Part shown: positions 31,714-38,547 of the stretch, in pieces
How the letters are laid out: each line of letters starts with the position of its first letter
Position numbering within the stretch: the stretch's first letter is position 1
Assembly (NCBI GenBank): GCA_034722015.1
Contig: JAYENI010000070.1
Coordinates: 1-38,547, forward strand
From: JAJDOJ01 sp034722015
GTDB lineage: Bacteria; Pseudomonadota; Gammaproteobacteria; JAJDOJ01
DNA length: 38,547 nucleotides
Direction: 5' to 3'
Made by a program: the position numbers and the translations under genes
Notes under the pieces: generated by a model
Database searches by the model: none
What the model was told of the DNA's origin: nothing
Seen by the model: only the letters and a program-made list of their open reading frames with translations

Positions 31714-34700
31714 TCAGGTTTCCGCGGACCAGTTTTCCATCTTCGACCTCATGTCTTCCTCTGGCATCGGGTGTCCGTACACATAACCCTGGACCTCGTA
31801 ACAACCCGCTGAACGCAGAAACGCCTTCTGCGCTTCGGTTTCCACACCCTCTGCGATGACCTCCAGTCCCAGGCTCTTGCCCATCGCGATCGCCGCGTGG
31901 GCGATGGCCGATTCAGGTGACCCCGGGGCGACACCCCGAACGAAGGTCCCGTCTATCTTGAGTTTCGACAGGGGGGAACGCGCGAGATCGGCCAGCGACG
32001 AGCAACCGGATCCGAAATCGTCGAGGGCCAGGTGGATTCCAAGCGAGGTCAGCGTGTCCAGGACACGCGGCGACTTCGACTTTTGTTCCATCAGGATATT
32101 TTCCGTTACCTCGAGCTCCAGCCACTCCGCCAGGCAACCGGTCTCGAAGAGGATGCGGTCCACCATGGGCGGAAACCCCTCATCCTGTAGCTGGTTAGCC
32201 GTAATGTTGACCGCAACGCGCGCGAGTTTCAGTCCGGAGCGACGCCACGCGGCCATTCGGGCGCAGGCGGTACGCAGGATCCATTCCCCCAGGTCCAGAA
32301 TCAGACCGGTGTCTTCTGCAAGCGGCACGAACCGGGCCGGTGGCAACAGGCCCATCTCGGGGTGTTCCCAGCGCACCAGCGCCTCCAGGCCGATCAGTGC
32401 GCCGGTGCGCAGGTGAACCTCGCTCTGGTAGTAGAGGACGAATTCCCGTCGCTCCAGGGCGCGTCGCAGGTGGGCCTCCATCAATACCCGCTCGAACGCC
32501 CTTTCGGTCATGTCCTCGGTGAAGAAGCGCAGGGTGCCACGCCGTTCGTGCTTGGCCTTGTACATCGCAGCATCCGCGTTGGACAGCAGCTCGCTCGCGG
32601 TTTCACCGTCCTGGGGGAACAGGCTGATTCCCACGCTCGCGGAGACACTCAGCGATTTCCCCTCGACCTCTACAGGCTCCTGCAGCACCCGGATCAGCTT
32701 CTGCGCCAGCACACTGGCGTGCTCGGATCGATTCAGGTCCTCGACGACGACGGTGAACTCATCGCCGCCCAGGCGGGCGACGGTGTCCTCCTCGCGCACA
32801 CCATCACGCAGGCGTCGCGCCACGATCTTCAGCACGACGTCACCCGTCGCGTGACCGAAATTGTCGTTAATCGGCTTGAATTTATCGAGATCGATAAACA
32901 GTACGGCCAGGTGCCTGTTGTTACGACGCGCCTTGCCGATCGCCTGCTGCAGCCGGTCGAGGAAGAGAAGGCGATTCGGCAGTCCGGTCAGCGTGTCGTG
33001 GTGCGCGAGTCGCTCCAGGACCTCCTTCTGGTCCTCCAGGCGCTGCTGCGTCAGGAACTGTGGCGTGATGTCCCGCGCCGTTTCGATAATCCCTTCGGGC
33101 GCGTCGCCGGTACCGGGCACGGGTGTGGCGACCAGTTCCAGGTATCGAACCAGACCGTTCTCCCCGGTGCAGACATGGACGACGGTGGCCGGCTCCCCGG
33201 AACTGATGACCGTATTCAGTGGACACGGGGTCTCCTCACCATGGCAGGGGGCGTGGACCCCCCGGAATACCTCGTAGCACTTCGGATGCTGCGGGTCGGA
33301 CACGGCATGGAGCTGCATCGACTCACGCGCCGTCTTGTTCATCAGCAACATGTTGTGGTCCGGGTCGATCACCATGATGGATTCGCGGACGCCGTCCAGC
33401 ACCGTGTGCAGCAGCTTTTTCTGGTTGCGGACCTTGCGCTCGGTCTGCTTGCGTCGCGTGATGTCCCGGTCGATGCCGCGATAGCCCGCAAGGTCCCCGC
33501 GGACATCGAAAAACGGCATCCCGGACGTTTCCAGGACGACCTCATGACCGTCCCTGTGGACATTGATGTTCTCGAGACCGGAAAACGGGCGCTGTTTCTC
33601 GATGATGGACCGGTAGACCTCCTGGACACGCACCGCCTCCGGTTTCGGCATGAAATCGAATGGCGTCTTGCCCAGGACTTCGTCGGCCGGGTATCCGAAG
33701 AATTCCTCCGCCTTGGGGCTGCAATAGGTGAAGACACCGTTGGCGTCGACCTCCCAGACGAGGTCGCTGGTCGTCTCGATCAGCGCCCTGTACTTGTCCA
33801 GGTTGAGTTCACCGGCGAGATCGAAACGCCAGTGCTCGGTCTCGTCAAGCAACGTGCCGGCCATCACGGCGGCATCGCCCCCCTTGTCGTAGACGATCTT
33901 CGCCTGTGAATGGACATGCCGGACCTCACCGTCCGGTCGCACGATGCGGAACCGGGCATCGTACGCTCCATAACCCTCCAGCGCTGATTTTATGGCTTTG
34001 CGGACGCGCTCGCGGTCCTGCGGATGGAGATGGCGGCGAAACGTGTCCGGATCAGGCTCGATCGAGCGGGGCGACAGACCGAAGATCAGATACACCTCAT
34101 CCGACCAGAACACGTGCCCGTCGACGAGGTTCCATTCCCAGTTCCCGACTTGCGCAGCCTGCTCCGCACGGGCCAGTCGATCGCGATTCCTGCAAGCCAC
34201 CTCGTAAAGGTAGACGCGCTCGCTGATGTCCTGGGCGACCCCGTCCCAGGCGACGAGGTTCCCGTTCTCGTCGTAGTGCGGCGCCCTGGTTACTTCGAGC
34301 CGGCAGGTCGTCCCGTCCTTCCTGAGGATGTCGAGTTCCCGGCGCCGGTCTTCCGCTTTGGAAGGCGCGGTCGGCCCGGACCAACGGTCGCCCCGGTTGA
34401 CCGGATGTTTCGTCAGGAACCGGTCGGGGAATCCCGCCTTGAATTCCTCGGGTGTGTAGCCCAGGATCTGCTCCACGGAGGGACTGACGTAGCGGCAGGA
34501 CCCGTCAACATCGAGGTTGAAAAAGATGTGGCGGGCATCCAGGTTTTCCACCATATGGCGAAACCGGGACTCGGAGTCGCGCCAGGCCAGCTGGAGCTGC
34601 TTTTCCCTGGTGATATCCAGAAGGATCCCGAGGAAGTGCGTGGCCTCACCCGCGGCGTCCCGCTCCACGATGGTGCGGTCCTCGACCCAGCGGACATCTC

Positions 34701-34989
34701 CGTCACGCGTGATCAGGCGATAGACCTGGATAAAGTCGTCCTGACGCGACGCAATATGACCCTTCACCTCGTTTGCAACCCGCTCCACGTCTTCGGGATG
34801 CACGATCTCGGCAAACCGGGTCGTGCCGTCGATAAACGCTTCGGCGGTGTAGCCGAAGCGATCGACGTTCTCGGAGACGAACTCGACGGGCCAGTCCGGT
34901 GCGTTGACCCAGTGGAACAGGACGGTGGGACCGGCGCTGATGAAGGCGTCGGCCAGGGAGCGCCGAATTTCGGTCTCGGGAACTTTCAA
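31714..34989 (-). CDS. Soluble multi-PAS GGDEF-EAL cyclic-di-GMP enzyme
   Basis: A 1091-residue cytoplasmic sensor: about five PAS domains (roughly 20-135, 140-265, 285-400, 405-520, 530-650), GGDEF (about 665-825) and EAL (about 835-1085). The cyclase motif RLGGDEF and the phosphodiesterase motif LEALVRWEHP are intact, though loop 6 reads DDFGSGCSS instead of the usual DDFGTGYSS. Either activity is possible. The fifth PAS holds three cysteines (KCYEVFRGVHAPCHGEETPC), seen in redox-type PAS domains. The start is TTG, 14 bp from the edge of element C copy 2, with no obvious ribosome site; the first PAS begins at once, so the original N-terminus may have been altered. Confidence 0.92.
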   Translation of the reverse strand: MKVPETEIRRSLADAFISAGPTVLFHWVNAPDWPVEFVSENVDRFGYTAEAFIDGTTRFAEIVHPEDVERVANEVKGHIASRQDDFIQVYRLITRDGDVRWVEDRTIVERDAAGEATHFLGILLDITREKQLQLAWRDSESRFRHMVENLDARHIFFNLDVDGSCRYVSPSVEQILGYTPEEFKAGFPDRFLTKHPVNRGDRWSGPTAPSKAEDRRRELDILRKDGTTCRLEVTRAPHYDENGNLVAWDGVAQDISERVYLYEVACRNRDRLARAEQAAQVGNWEWNLVDGHVFWSDEVYLIFGLSPRSIEPDPDTFRRHLHPQDRERVRKAIKSALEGYGAYDARFRIVRPDGEVRHVHSQAKIVYDKGGDAAVMAGTLLDETEHWRFDLAGELNLDKYRALIETTSDLVWEVDANGVFTYCSPKAEEFFGYPADEVLGKTPFDFMPKPEAVRVQEVYRSIIEKQRPFSGLENINVHRDGHEVVLETSGMPFFDVRGDLAGYRGIDRDITRRKQTERKVRNQKKLLHTVLDGVRESIMVIDPDHNMLLMNKTARESMQLHAVSDPQHPKCYEVFRGVHAPCHGEETPCPLNTVISSGEPATVVHVCTGENGLVRYLELVATPVPGTGDAPEGIIETARDITPQFLTQQRLEDQKEVLERLAHHDTLTGLPNRLLFLDRLQQAIGKARRNNRHLAVLFIDLDKFKPINDNFGHATGDVVLKIVARRLRDGVREEDTVARLGGDEFTVVVEDLNRSEHASVLAQKLIRVLQEPVEVEGKSLSVSASVGISLFPQDGETASELLSNADAAMYKAKHERRGTLRFFTEDMTERAFERVLMEAHLRRALERREFVLYYQSEVHLRTGALIGLEALVRWEHPEMGLLPPARFVPLAEDTGLILDLGEWILRTACARMAAWRRSGLKLARVAVNITANQLQDEGFPPMVDRILFETGCLAEWLELEVTENILMEQKSKSPRVLDTLTSLGIHLALDDFGSGCSSLADLARSPLSKLKIDGTFVRGVAPGSPESAIAHAAIAMGKSLGLEVIAEGVETEAQKAFLRSAGCYEVQGYVYGHPMPEEDMRSKMENWSAET

Positions 34990-35006
34990 GTGTAAGACCT
35001 GGCTAG

Positions 35007-35176
35007 TGCTCTATCCATCTGATGTGCGAGTTCAGTTCGCTTGTCAGCGCGCATGGCAAGGCGCGCCTCGCCGGGAATGGTCGCTCCCTTTCCAAGAGGC
35101 GCAACACCGTCCATGGGCGCTGACAAGCTAACCCCCCGGGGAACGCTGAATCCGTAATTATCAGATGGATAGAGCA
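35007..35176. mobile_element. Miniature inverted-repeat element C, copy 2
   Basis: A 170-bp element with perfect 17-bp ends TGCTCTATCCATCTGAT and its complement, flanked by CTAG on both sides (35003-35006, 35177-35180). Its interior differs from copy 1 and is bounded by its own perfect inverted repeat GCTTGTCAGCGC / GCGCTGACAAGC (35039-35050, 35117-35128). No coding capacity. It occupies most of the 311-bp space between the divergent-side upstream of the GGDEF-EAL gene and the 3' end of cbpA. Confidence 0.87.
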
Positions 35177-35227
35177 CTAGGAACACTTCGGTTTCCCTGT
35201 CGCAGTAATTACCCTTATAAATGTAGA

Positions 35228-35243
35228 CTAGGAGCCTGGCCGG
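35228..35243 (+). repeat. Possible remnant end of element A
   Basis: CTAGGAGCCTGGCCGG matches the flank and terminus of element A (CTAG plus GAGCCTGTCCGG) except for one base, but no opposite end is found nearby. Could be a decayed copy or chance. Confidence 0.3.
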
Positions 35244-35300
35244 TTCCCGTCGAGCAATTCGACGGTACATGTGGTTGGATCGTTGTTCACCGGATCGGTT

Positions 35301-36230
35301 TCACATCGATGCTCGCGGATCGAATGCCATCTGGTTCGCCATCTTTTCGTAGATTTCGCGATCCGCGTCCGACGTGGGCTTCGGGGTCATTATCTTGAGG
35401 ACGGCGAAAAGGTCGCCGGGGTCCCTGCCGCTCATACCCTTTCCCTTGAGACGGAGTTTCTGACCGGACTGCGATCCGGGCGGCAGCTTCAGGTCCACCC
35501 TGCCACCCGGTGTGGGTACGGTGACGGTGGCCCCGAGACCGGCCTCCCAGGGCGTGACGGGGAGATCGAGGTAGAGGTCGCGACCGTCGGGCCTGAACAG
35601 GCGGTGCGGCTCGTACGCAATCTCCAGATACAGGTCGCCGCGCGGCCCTCCTCCGATTCCCGGTGACCCCTGGCCGGCCAGACGGATCCGCTGTCCCTCG
35701 GTGACACCGCGCGGAATACGTACATTGAGGCTCCTCGTCCCCGCACGTACGTGGCCGGACGCGTCCATCCCGGGCGTTTGCAGCGAGATGGTGCGCGTGG
35801 CCCCGTGGTACGCATCCTCCAGGGTAACCAGAATCTTGGCGTGGTGGTCCTGTCCCTGCGCCTGGAAACCACCGCCGGCCCGACCGTGACCGGTCCGCTG
35901 GCCGAACAGGCTTTCGAAGAAATCACTGAAACCCTCGGTGCCCGTAAATCCGCCGCCGGAGAACTCGAATCCGGCATCCCAGTCCGGTGGCGGCCTGAAT
36001 TCCTGCCCCTGTTTCCAGTCGCTGCCGAAGCGATCATAGGCCGCGCGTTTTTCCGGATCCTTCAGCACCTCATAGGCCTCACCCAGTTCCTTGAAGCGCT
36101 GTTCGGCGTTCGTTTCCTTGCTGACGTCAGGGTGGTACCTGCGCGCCAGCCGGCGATAGGACTGCTTGAGCTGGTCCTGTGTGACGTCGCGTGAAACGTT
36201 GAGTGTCTGGTAATAGTCCTTGAATTTCAT
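35301..36230 (-). CDS. cbpA: DnaJ-like co-chaperone CbpA
   Basis: A 309-residue class B J-protein, the usual CbpA size. J domain at 1-70 with the HPD triad (RRYHPDVSKE) that activates DnaK ATPase, then a Gly/Phe-rich linker (about 85-125), and two beta-sandwich substrate domains (LVTLEDAYHGATRTI, then IPRGVTEGQRIRLAGQG, then GDLYLEI). No zinc-finger cysteines, which separates it from DnaJ. No cbpM modulator gene follows. It probably assists protein folding under stress, fitting with groES and lon in the same window. Confidence 0.93.
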   Translation of the reverse strand: MKFKDYYQTLNVSRDVTQDQLKQSYRRLARRYHPDVSKETNAEQRFKELGEAYEVLKDPEKRAAYDRFGSDWKQGQEFRPPPDWDAGFEFSGGGFTGTEGFSDFFESLFGQRTGHGRAGGGFQAQGQDHHAKILVTLEDAYHGATRTISLQTPGMDASGHVRAGTRSLNVRIPRGVTEGQRIRLAGQGSPGIGGGPRGDLYLEIAYEPHRLFRPDGRDLYLDLPVTPWEAGLGATVTVPTPGGRVDLKLPPGSQSGQKLRLKGKGMSGRDPGDLFAVLKIMTPKPTSDADREIYEKMANQMAFDPRASM

Positions 36231-36349
36231 CGTAATCGGGAACTCTGGTGATTGGTGTTCGCGCGCGCCCGCCTTGAAGCCGGCCGCACGAACAGGGGCG
36301 TGTTCCGTCGCCCCTCCGTCCGGTCTCCGGAGGTTCCGACACCCACACC

Positions 36350-37483
36350 TCAGGCAGCTCCACGGTAGGGTTTCAGATAGCGCTTCTCGAACATCGACTT
36401 GCCCCAGTGAAGGGGTGTGGCCCGAAACTGGAAATTGCGGCGCTCATTGCGGAATACAAGGGTGCCGCTGTCGAGAGAATCGATGATACAGATCAATTCG
36501 GTCCGGAATGTATGCGTCTGCGGGCGCCCCGCGAGATTCGCCATCAGGTTCTTTACGCTGGTCGCGGCCTGCAGATCCGCCATGTGGGCCTGCTTGGGTT
36601 TCCATTCGGGTCCCGGAAAACTGCCGGCGTCACCCGCGACGTAGATGCGATCCTCGCCCTCGACCCGGCACTGTGCGTCCGCCTTGAAAAAACCGCCTTC
36701 CGAGAGCGAGAGACCGCTCTCGGCGGCCCACGACGGACCGGTCATGCCGGGGATGAACAGTGTGAGATCGCTGGCGAATTCGCCCCCCTCGGAGATGACC
36801 CGGTCGGCTTCGATGGCCTTCATCCTGTGCCCGAGGTGCGTCCGGATGCCCCGCCGGTCCATCTCGCCCAGGAGCCGGTCGACGGCTTTTTCACCCAGGC
36901 GCGCACCGGGGCGGGGCGCCGGACTGAAGAACGTGAGTTCGAAGTCGTCCCGCCGCTGTTGTTTGCGCAACAGGGTCTCGACGCCAAAGAGAAACTCGAA
37001 CACCGGTCCGCCGCGCATGGCCGGGGGCTCCTTCGGGTTTCCCGAAAACCCGAAGGCCAGCGATCCGCCCTGCATTGCGTTGAAGCGGTCCGTCCAGGAC
37101 TTCGTCGGACCCCAGCCGGCACAGGCGATGTGTGCGTTCTCGATTCCCGCAAGCTTGCGGAGGTAGCGCCCGCCACCGGCGATGATCAGGTAGTCGTAGT
37201 CCAGCTCGCCCGCGTCGGTCCGCAGTGTCTTCGACGAGGCGTCCAGTCCGGTCACGGCGGCCGCGCGGTGCCCGACCCCGTGCCTGGCAAAGAAACGCCC
37301 GAGATCAATCCTGAGATCGTCTTCGGTACGCTGCCCGGAAGGCACCCATATCAGGCTGGGATAGTAGAACAGCTCGGGTTTCGGGGAGACGACGGTAATG
37401 GTGTCCCTGAACCCCTGTTTTCGAAGGGTTCGGACCGCGGTGCATCCCCCAAATCCCGAGCCGATAATCACAACGTGAGTCAT
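36350..37483 (-). CDS. SQR/FCSD-like FAD-dependent oxidoreductase lacking one catalytic Cys
   Basis: A 377-residue pyridine-nucleotide-disulfide-type flavoprotein. ATG 37483 gives the FAD motif THVVIIGSGFGGCTAVRTL at the N-terminus, with GGGG before it. The second FAD contact DRIYVAGDAGSF is intact. Overall it resembles sulfide:quinone oxidoreductases and flavocytochrome c sulfide dehydrogenase subunits. By position C121 (IACAGWG) and C332 (ICIIDSLDSG) match the first and third SQR cysteines. The place of the second has GNPKEPPAMRGGPVFEF without cysteine. Sulfide oxidation by the standard two-cysteine route is therefore doubtful. No signal peptide. Substrate unknown; a quinone-linked reductase is likely. 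Confidence 0.82.
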   Translation of the reverse strand: MTHVVIIGSGFGGCTAVRTLRKQGFRDTITVVSPKPELFYYPSLIWVPSGQRTEDDLRIDLGRFFARHGVGHRAAAVTGLDASSKTLRTDAGELDYDYLIIAGGGRYLRKLAGIENAHIACAGWGPTKSWTDRFNAMQGGSLAFGFSGNPKEPPAMRGGPVFEFLFGVETLLRKQQRRDDFELTFFSPAPRPGARLGEKAVDRLLGEMDRRGIRTHLGHRMKAIEADRVISEGGEFASDLTLFIPGMTGPSWAAESGLSLSEGGFFKADAQCRVEGEDRIYVAGDAGSFPGPEWKPKQAHMADLQAATSVKNLMANLAGRPQTHTFRTELICIIDSLDSGTLVFRNERRNFQFRATPLHWGKSMFEKRYLKPYRGAA

Positions 37484-37610
37484 TGGCAATCCCCGCATTC
37501 CTGGCGCGCAGTCTGTCTGATGCGCAGTCTACAGGATCAGGGGATGACGACTCGATAGAAACCGGTATCCCCGTTATCATGCCATTTCCGCAATCGACCG
37601 GTGGCGACAG

Positions 37611-38321
37611 ATGTGTGGACGCTACAACGTATTGACGTCGGCCCAGGGTTTCGTCGACCTGCTGGACTTGCTGGTAGCGGTTGGAAATGTGGCGGATGGG
37701 GGGCCCTGCTACAATGCTGCGCCGACGCAGTTGCTACCCGTCGTCCGCCGGGCCCGGAACGATTCCGGTGCGCGGATTGACGATCTCAAGTGGGGGCTGG
37801 TGCCATCCTGGGCGAAGGATCCCGCGATCGGAAACCGCATGATCAATGCACGCATGGAAACCGCGGCGGAGAAACCGGCCTACCGCGTGCCGTTTCGCAG
37901 GCGGCGTTGCCTCGTCGCGGCGGACGGGTGGTACGAATGGATGAAGTCGACTGACGGGAAACAACCCTGGTTGATCCGCCGCCGCGACGGCGAACCCTTC
38001 TTCATCGCGGGACTGTGGGACGCGTGGTACGGCAAAGACAGGGAATTGGACGTCCCGACACCGGAGACCTTTACCCTGCTCACGGCCGACGCCCCGGACC
38101 GGCTTTCCCCTATCCACGCGCGAATGCCGGTTGTCCTGGACCGTGGGCTGTACGAGCGATGGCTCGATCCCGCGGTTTCGGACCCCCGTGCATTACACGA
38201 GGTGCTCGGTGAACGTCCCCTGGACGTGTTCGAGGCCTGGCGAGTCAGCAGCTACGTGAACAGCCCGGCCAACGATTCCGGGCGCTGCATCGAGCGTGTT
38301 CCCGATTCCGACCCGCTCTAA
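37611..38321 (+). CDS. yedK: SRAP-family abasic-site-binding protein (YedK/HMCES)
   Basis: A 236-residue SOS-response-associated peptidase family protein. It forms a covalent thiazolidine link to abasic sites in single-stranded DNA, shielding them. The catalytic set is visible: C2 directly after the start Met (MCGRYN), N79 (INARMET), E109 (GWYEW) and H169 (SPIHARMP). The start is fixed by the need for Cys at position 2. A TATCAT 30 nt upstream may be the -10; no LexA-type box is seen. It is divergent from the flavoprotein gene. Confidence 0.95.
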   Translation: MCGRYNVLTSAQGFVDLLDLLVAVGNVADGGPCYNAAPTQLLPVVRRARNDSGARIDDLKWGLVPSWAKDPAIGNRMINARMETAAEKPAYRVPFRRRRCLVAADGWYEWMKSTDGKQPWLIRRRDGEPFFIAGLWDAWYGKDRELDVPTPETFTLLTADAPDRLSPIHARMPVVLDRGLYERWLDPAVSDPRALHEVLGERPLDVFEAWRVSSYVNSPANDSGRCIERVPDSDPL

Positions 38322-38387
38322 ATAAGTGTTGAATGTTGAGTGTTGAATTTTGAATTGTGGAGTTCGCTTCGCTCACGGAACAACTTA

Positions 38388-38543
38388 GGCGATTGCCGGA
38401 AAATGGCATACCAGAATGCGCCGGATTTTCGTTCGTATTCAAGGCGCCACACCCGGAGCATAGCGAGCTACGTGACGGTTGGCGCAACGCCGAAGACGGG
38501 CGAAAAGACAAGCAGGCTGGTATGTCATTTGACAGAAATCGCC
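38388..38543 (+). mobile_element. Miniature inverted-repeat element B, copy 3
   Basis: A complete 156-bp copy: left end GGCGATTGCCGGAAAA, right end TTGACAGAAATCGCC, with facing CATACCAG and CTGGTATG boxes. It is flanked by identical TTA triplets (38385-38387, 38544-38546). It shares with copy 1 the core CGGATTTTCGTTCGTATTCA-type sequence and the central hairpin near GCATAGCGAGCTACGTG. It follows yedK after a short AT-rich tract with repeated TGTTGAAT-like units (38325-38357). Confidence 0.87.
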
Positions 38544-38547
38544 TTAG

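Noticed and set aside
32362..33909. A 515-codon plus-strand frame
   Set aside because: It is antisense to the PAS-GGDEF-EAL gene, which has intact catalytic motifs.
36407..37558. A 383-codon plus-strand frame
   Set aside because: It is antisense to the SQR-like flavoprotein, whose FAD motifs settle the coding strand.
37500..37610. LexA box before yedK
   Set aside because: CTGT and ACAG are present but 14 nt apart rather than the 8 needed.

Overview
The window is GC-rich and densely coded. It looks like a chromosomal segment from a sulfur-oxidising gammaproteobacterium, probably assembled from short reads and scaffolded. The gammaproteobacterial reading rests on an E. coli-length PurB followed by GNAT and DUF7931-type genes, a DnaJ/CbpA-type co-chaperone, a YedK protein and a PAS-GGDEF-EAL protein. 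The sulfur reading rests on a type I sulfide:quinone oxidoreductase with all three conserved cysteines, a second SQR/FCSD-like flavoprotein, and a cysteine-bearing Crp/Fnr regulator next to a DUF2892 membrane protein. No rRNA, tRNA, CRISPR array, integrase or full-length transposase was seen.

Layout. 1-5.4 kb: VapC toxin (its antitoxin lies off the left edge), a lipoprotein and an amidase with an SH3 domain on the minus strand, a Crp/Fnr regulator, an 801-bp sparse region with one candidate 58-aa secreted peptide, and a CPA2 K+/H+ antiporter. 5.5-9.4 kb: pckA (minus), a groES without groEL, and sqr. 9.4-10 kb: a 100-N scaffold gap flanked by an exact 127-bp duplication (probably an assembly artefact), a 31-aa membrane peptide and a miniature inverted-repeat element. 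10-15 kb: a compact minus-strand operon purB-GNAT-DUF7931-secretin-like, divergent from fumC. 15-17.6 kb: glgP. 17.8-23.1 kb: a plus-strand cluster of a Sel1-like membrane protein, a secreted SH3b-vWA protein and a TagT/TagS-like ABC ATPase and permease, facing a 1379-aa internally duplicated membrane protein on the other strand. 27.4-31.7 kb: Crp/Fnr, DUF2892, lon and a retropepsin-like protease. 31.7-38.5 kb: PAS-GGDEF-EAL, cbpA, SQR-like flavoprotein and yedK.

The most promising undescribed system is the 17.8-27.3 kb block. Its vWA protein resembles the vWA region of the type VI secretion kinase PpkA, and the ABC pair resembles TagT/TagS of the threonine phosphorylation pathway. However, no kinase, phosphatase, FHA protein or secretion gene is present. 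The block starts at an AT-rich promoter whose -10 box lies inside a perfect 17-bp palindrome. It faces a giant periplasm/membrane protein built from two related halves.

The second theme is miniature inverted-repeat elements: three families and seven copies. Two families are flanked by CTAG or CCAG and three of those four copies start at or within 4 nt of a stop codon; in two cases the TAG stop is itself part of the flanking CTAG. The third family is flanked by TNA triplets. All assignments come from reading the sequence and recalling family features; no database search was run.
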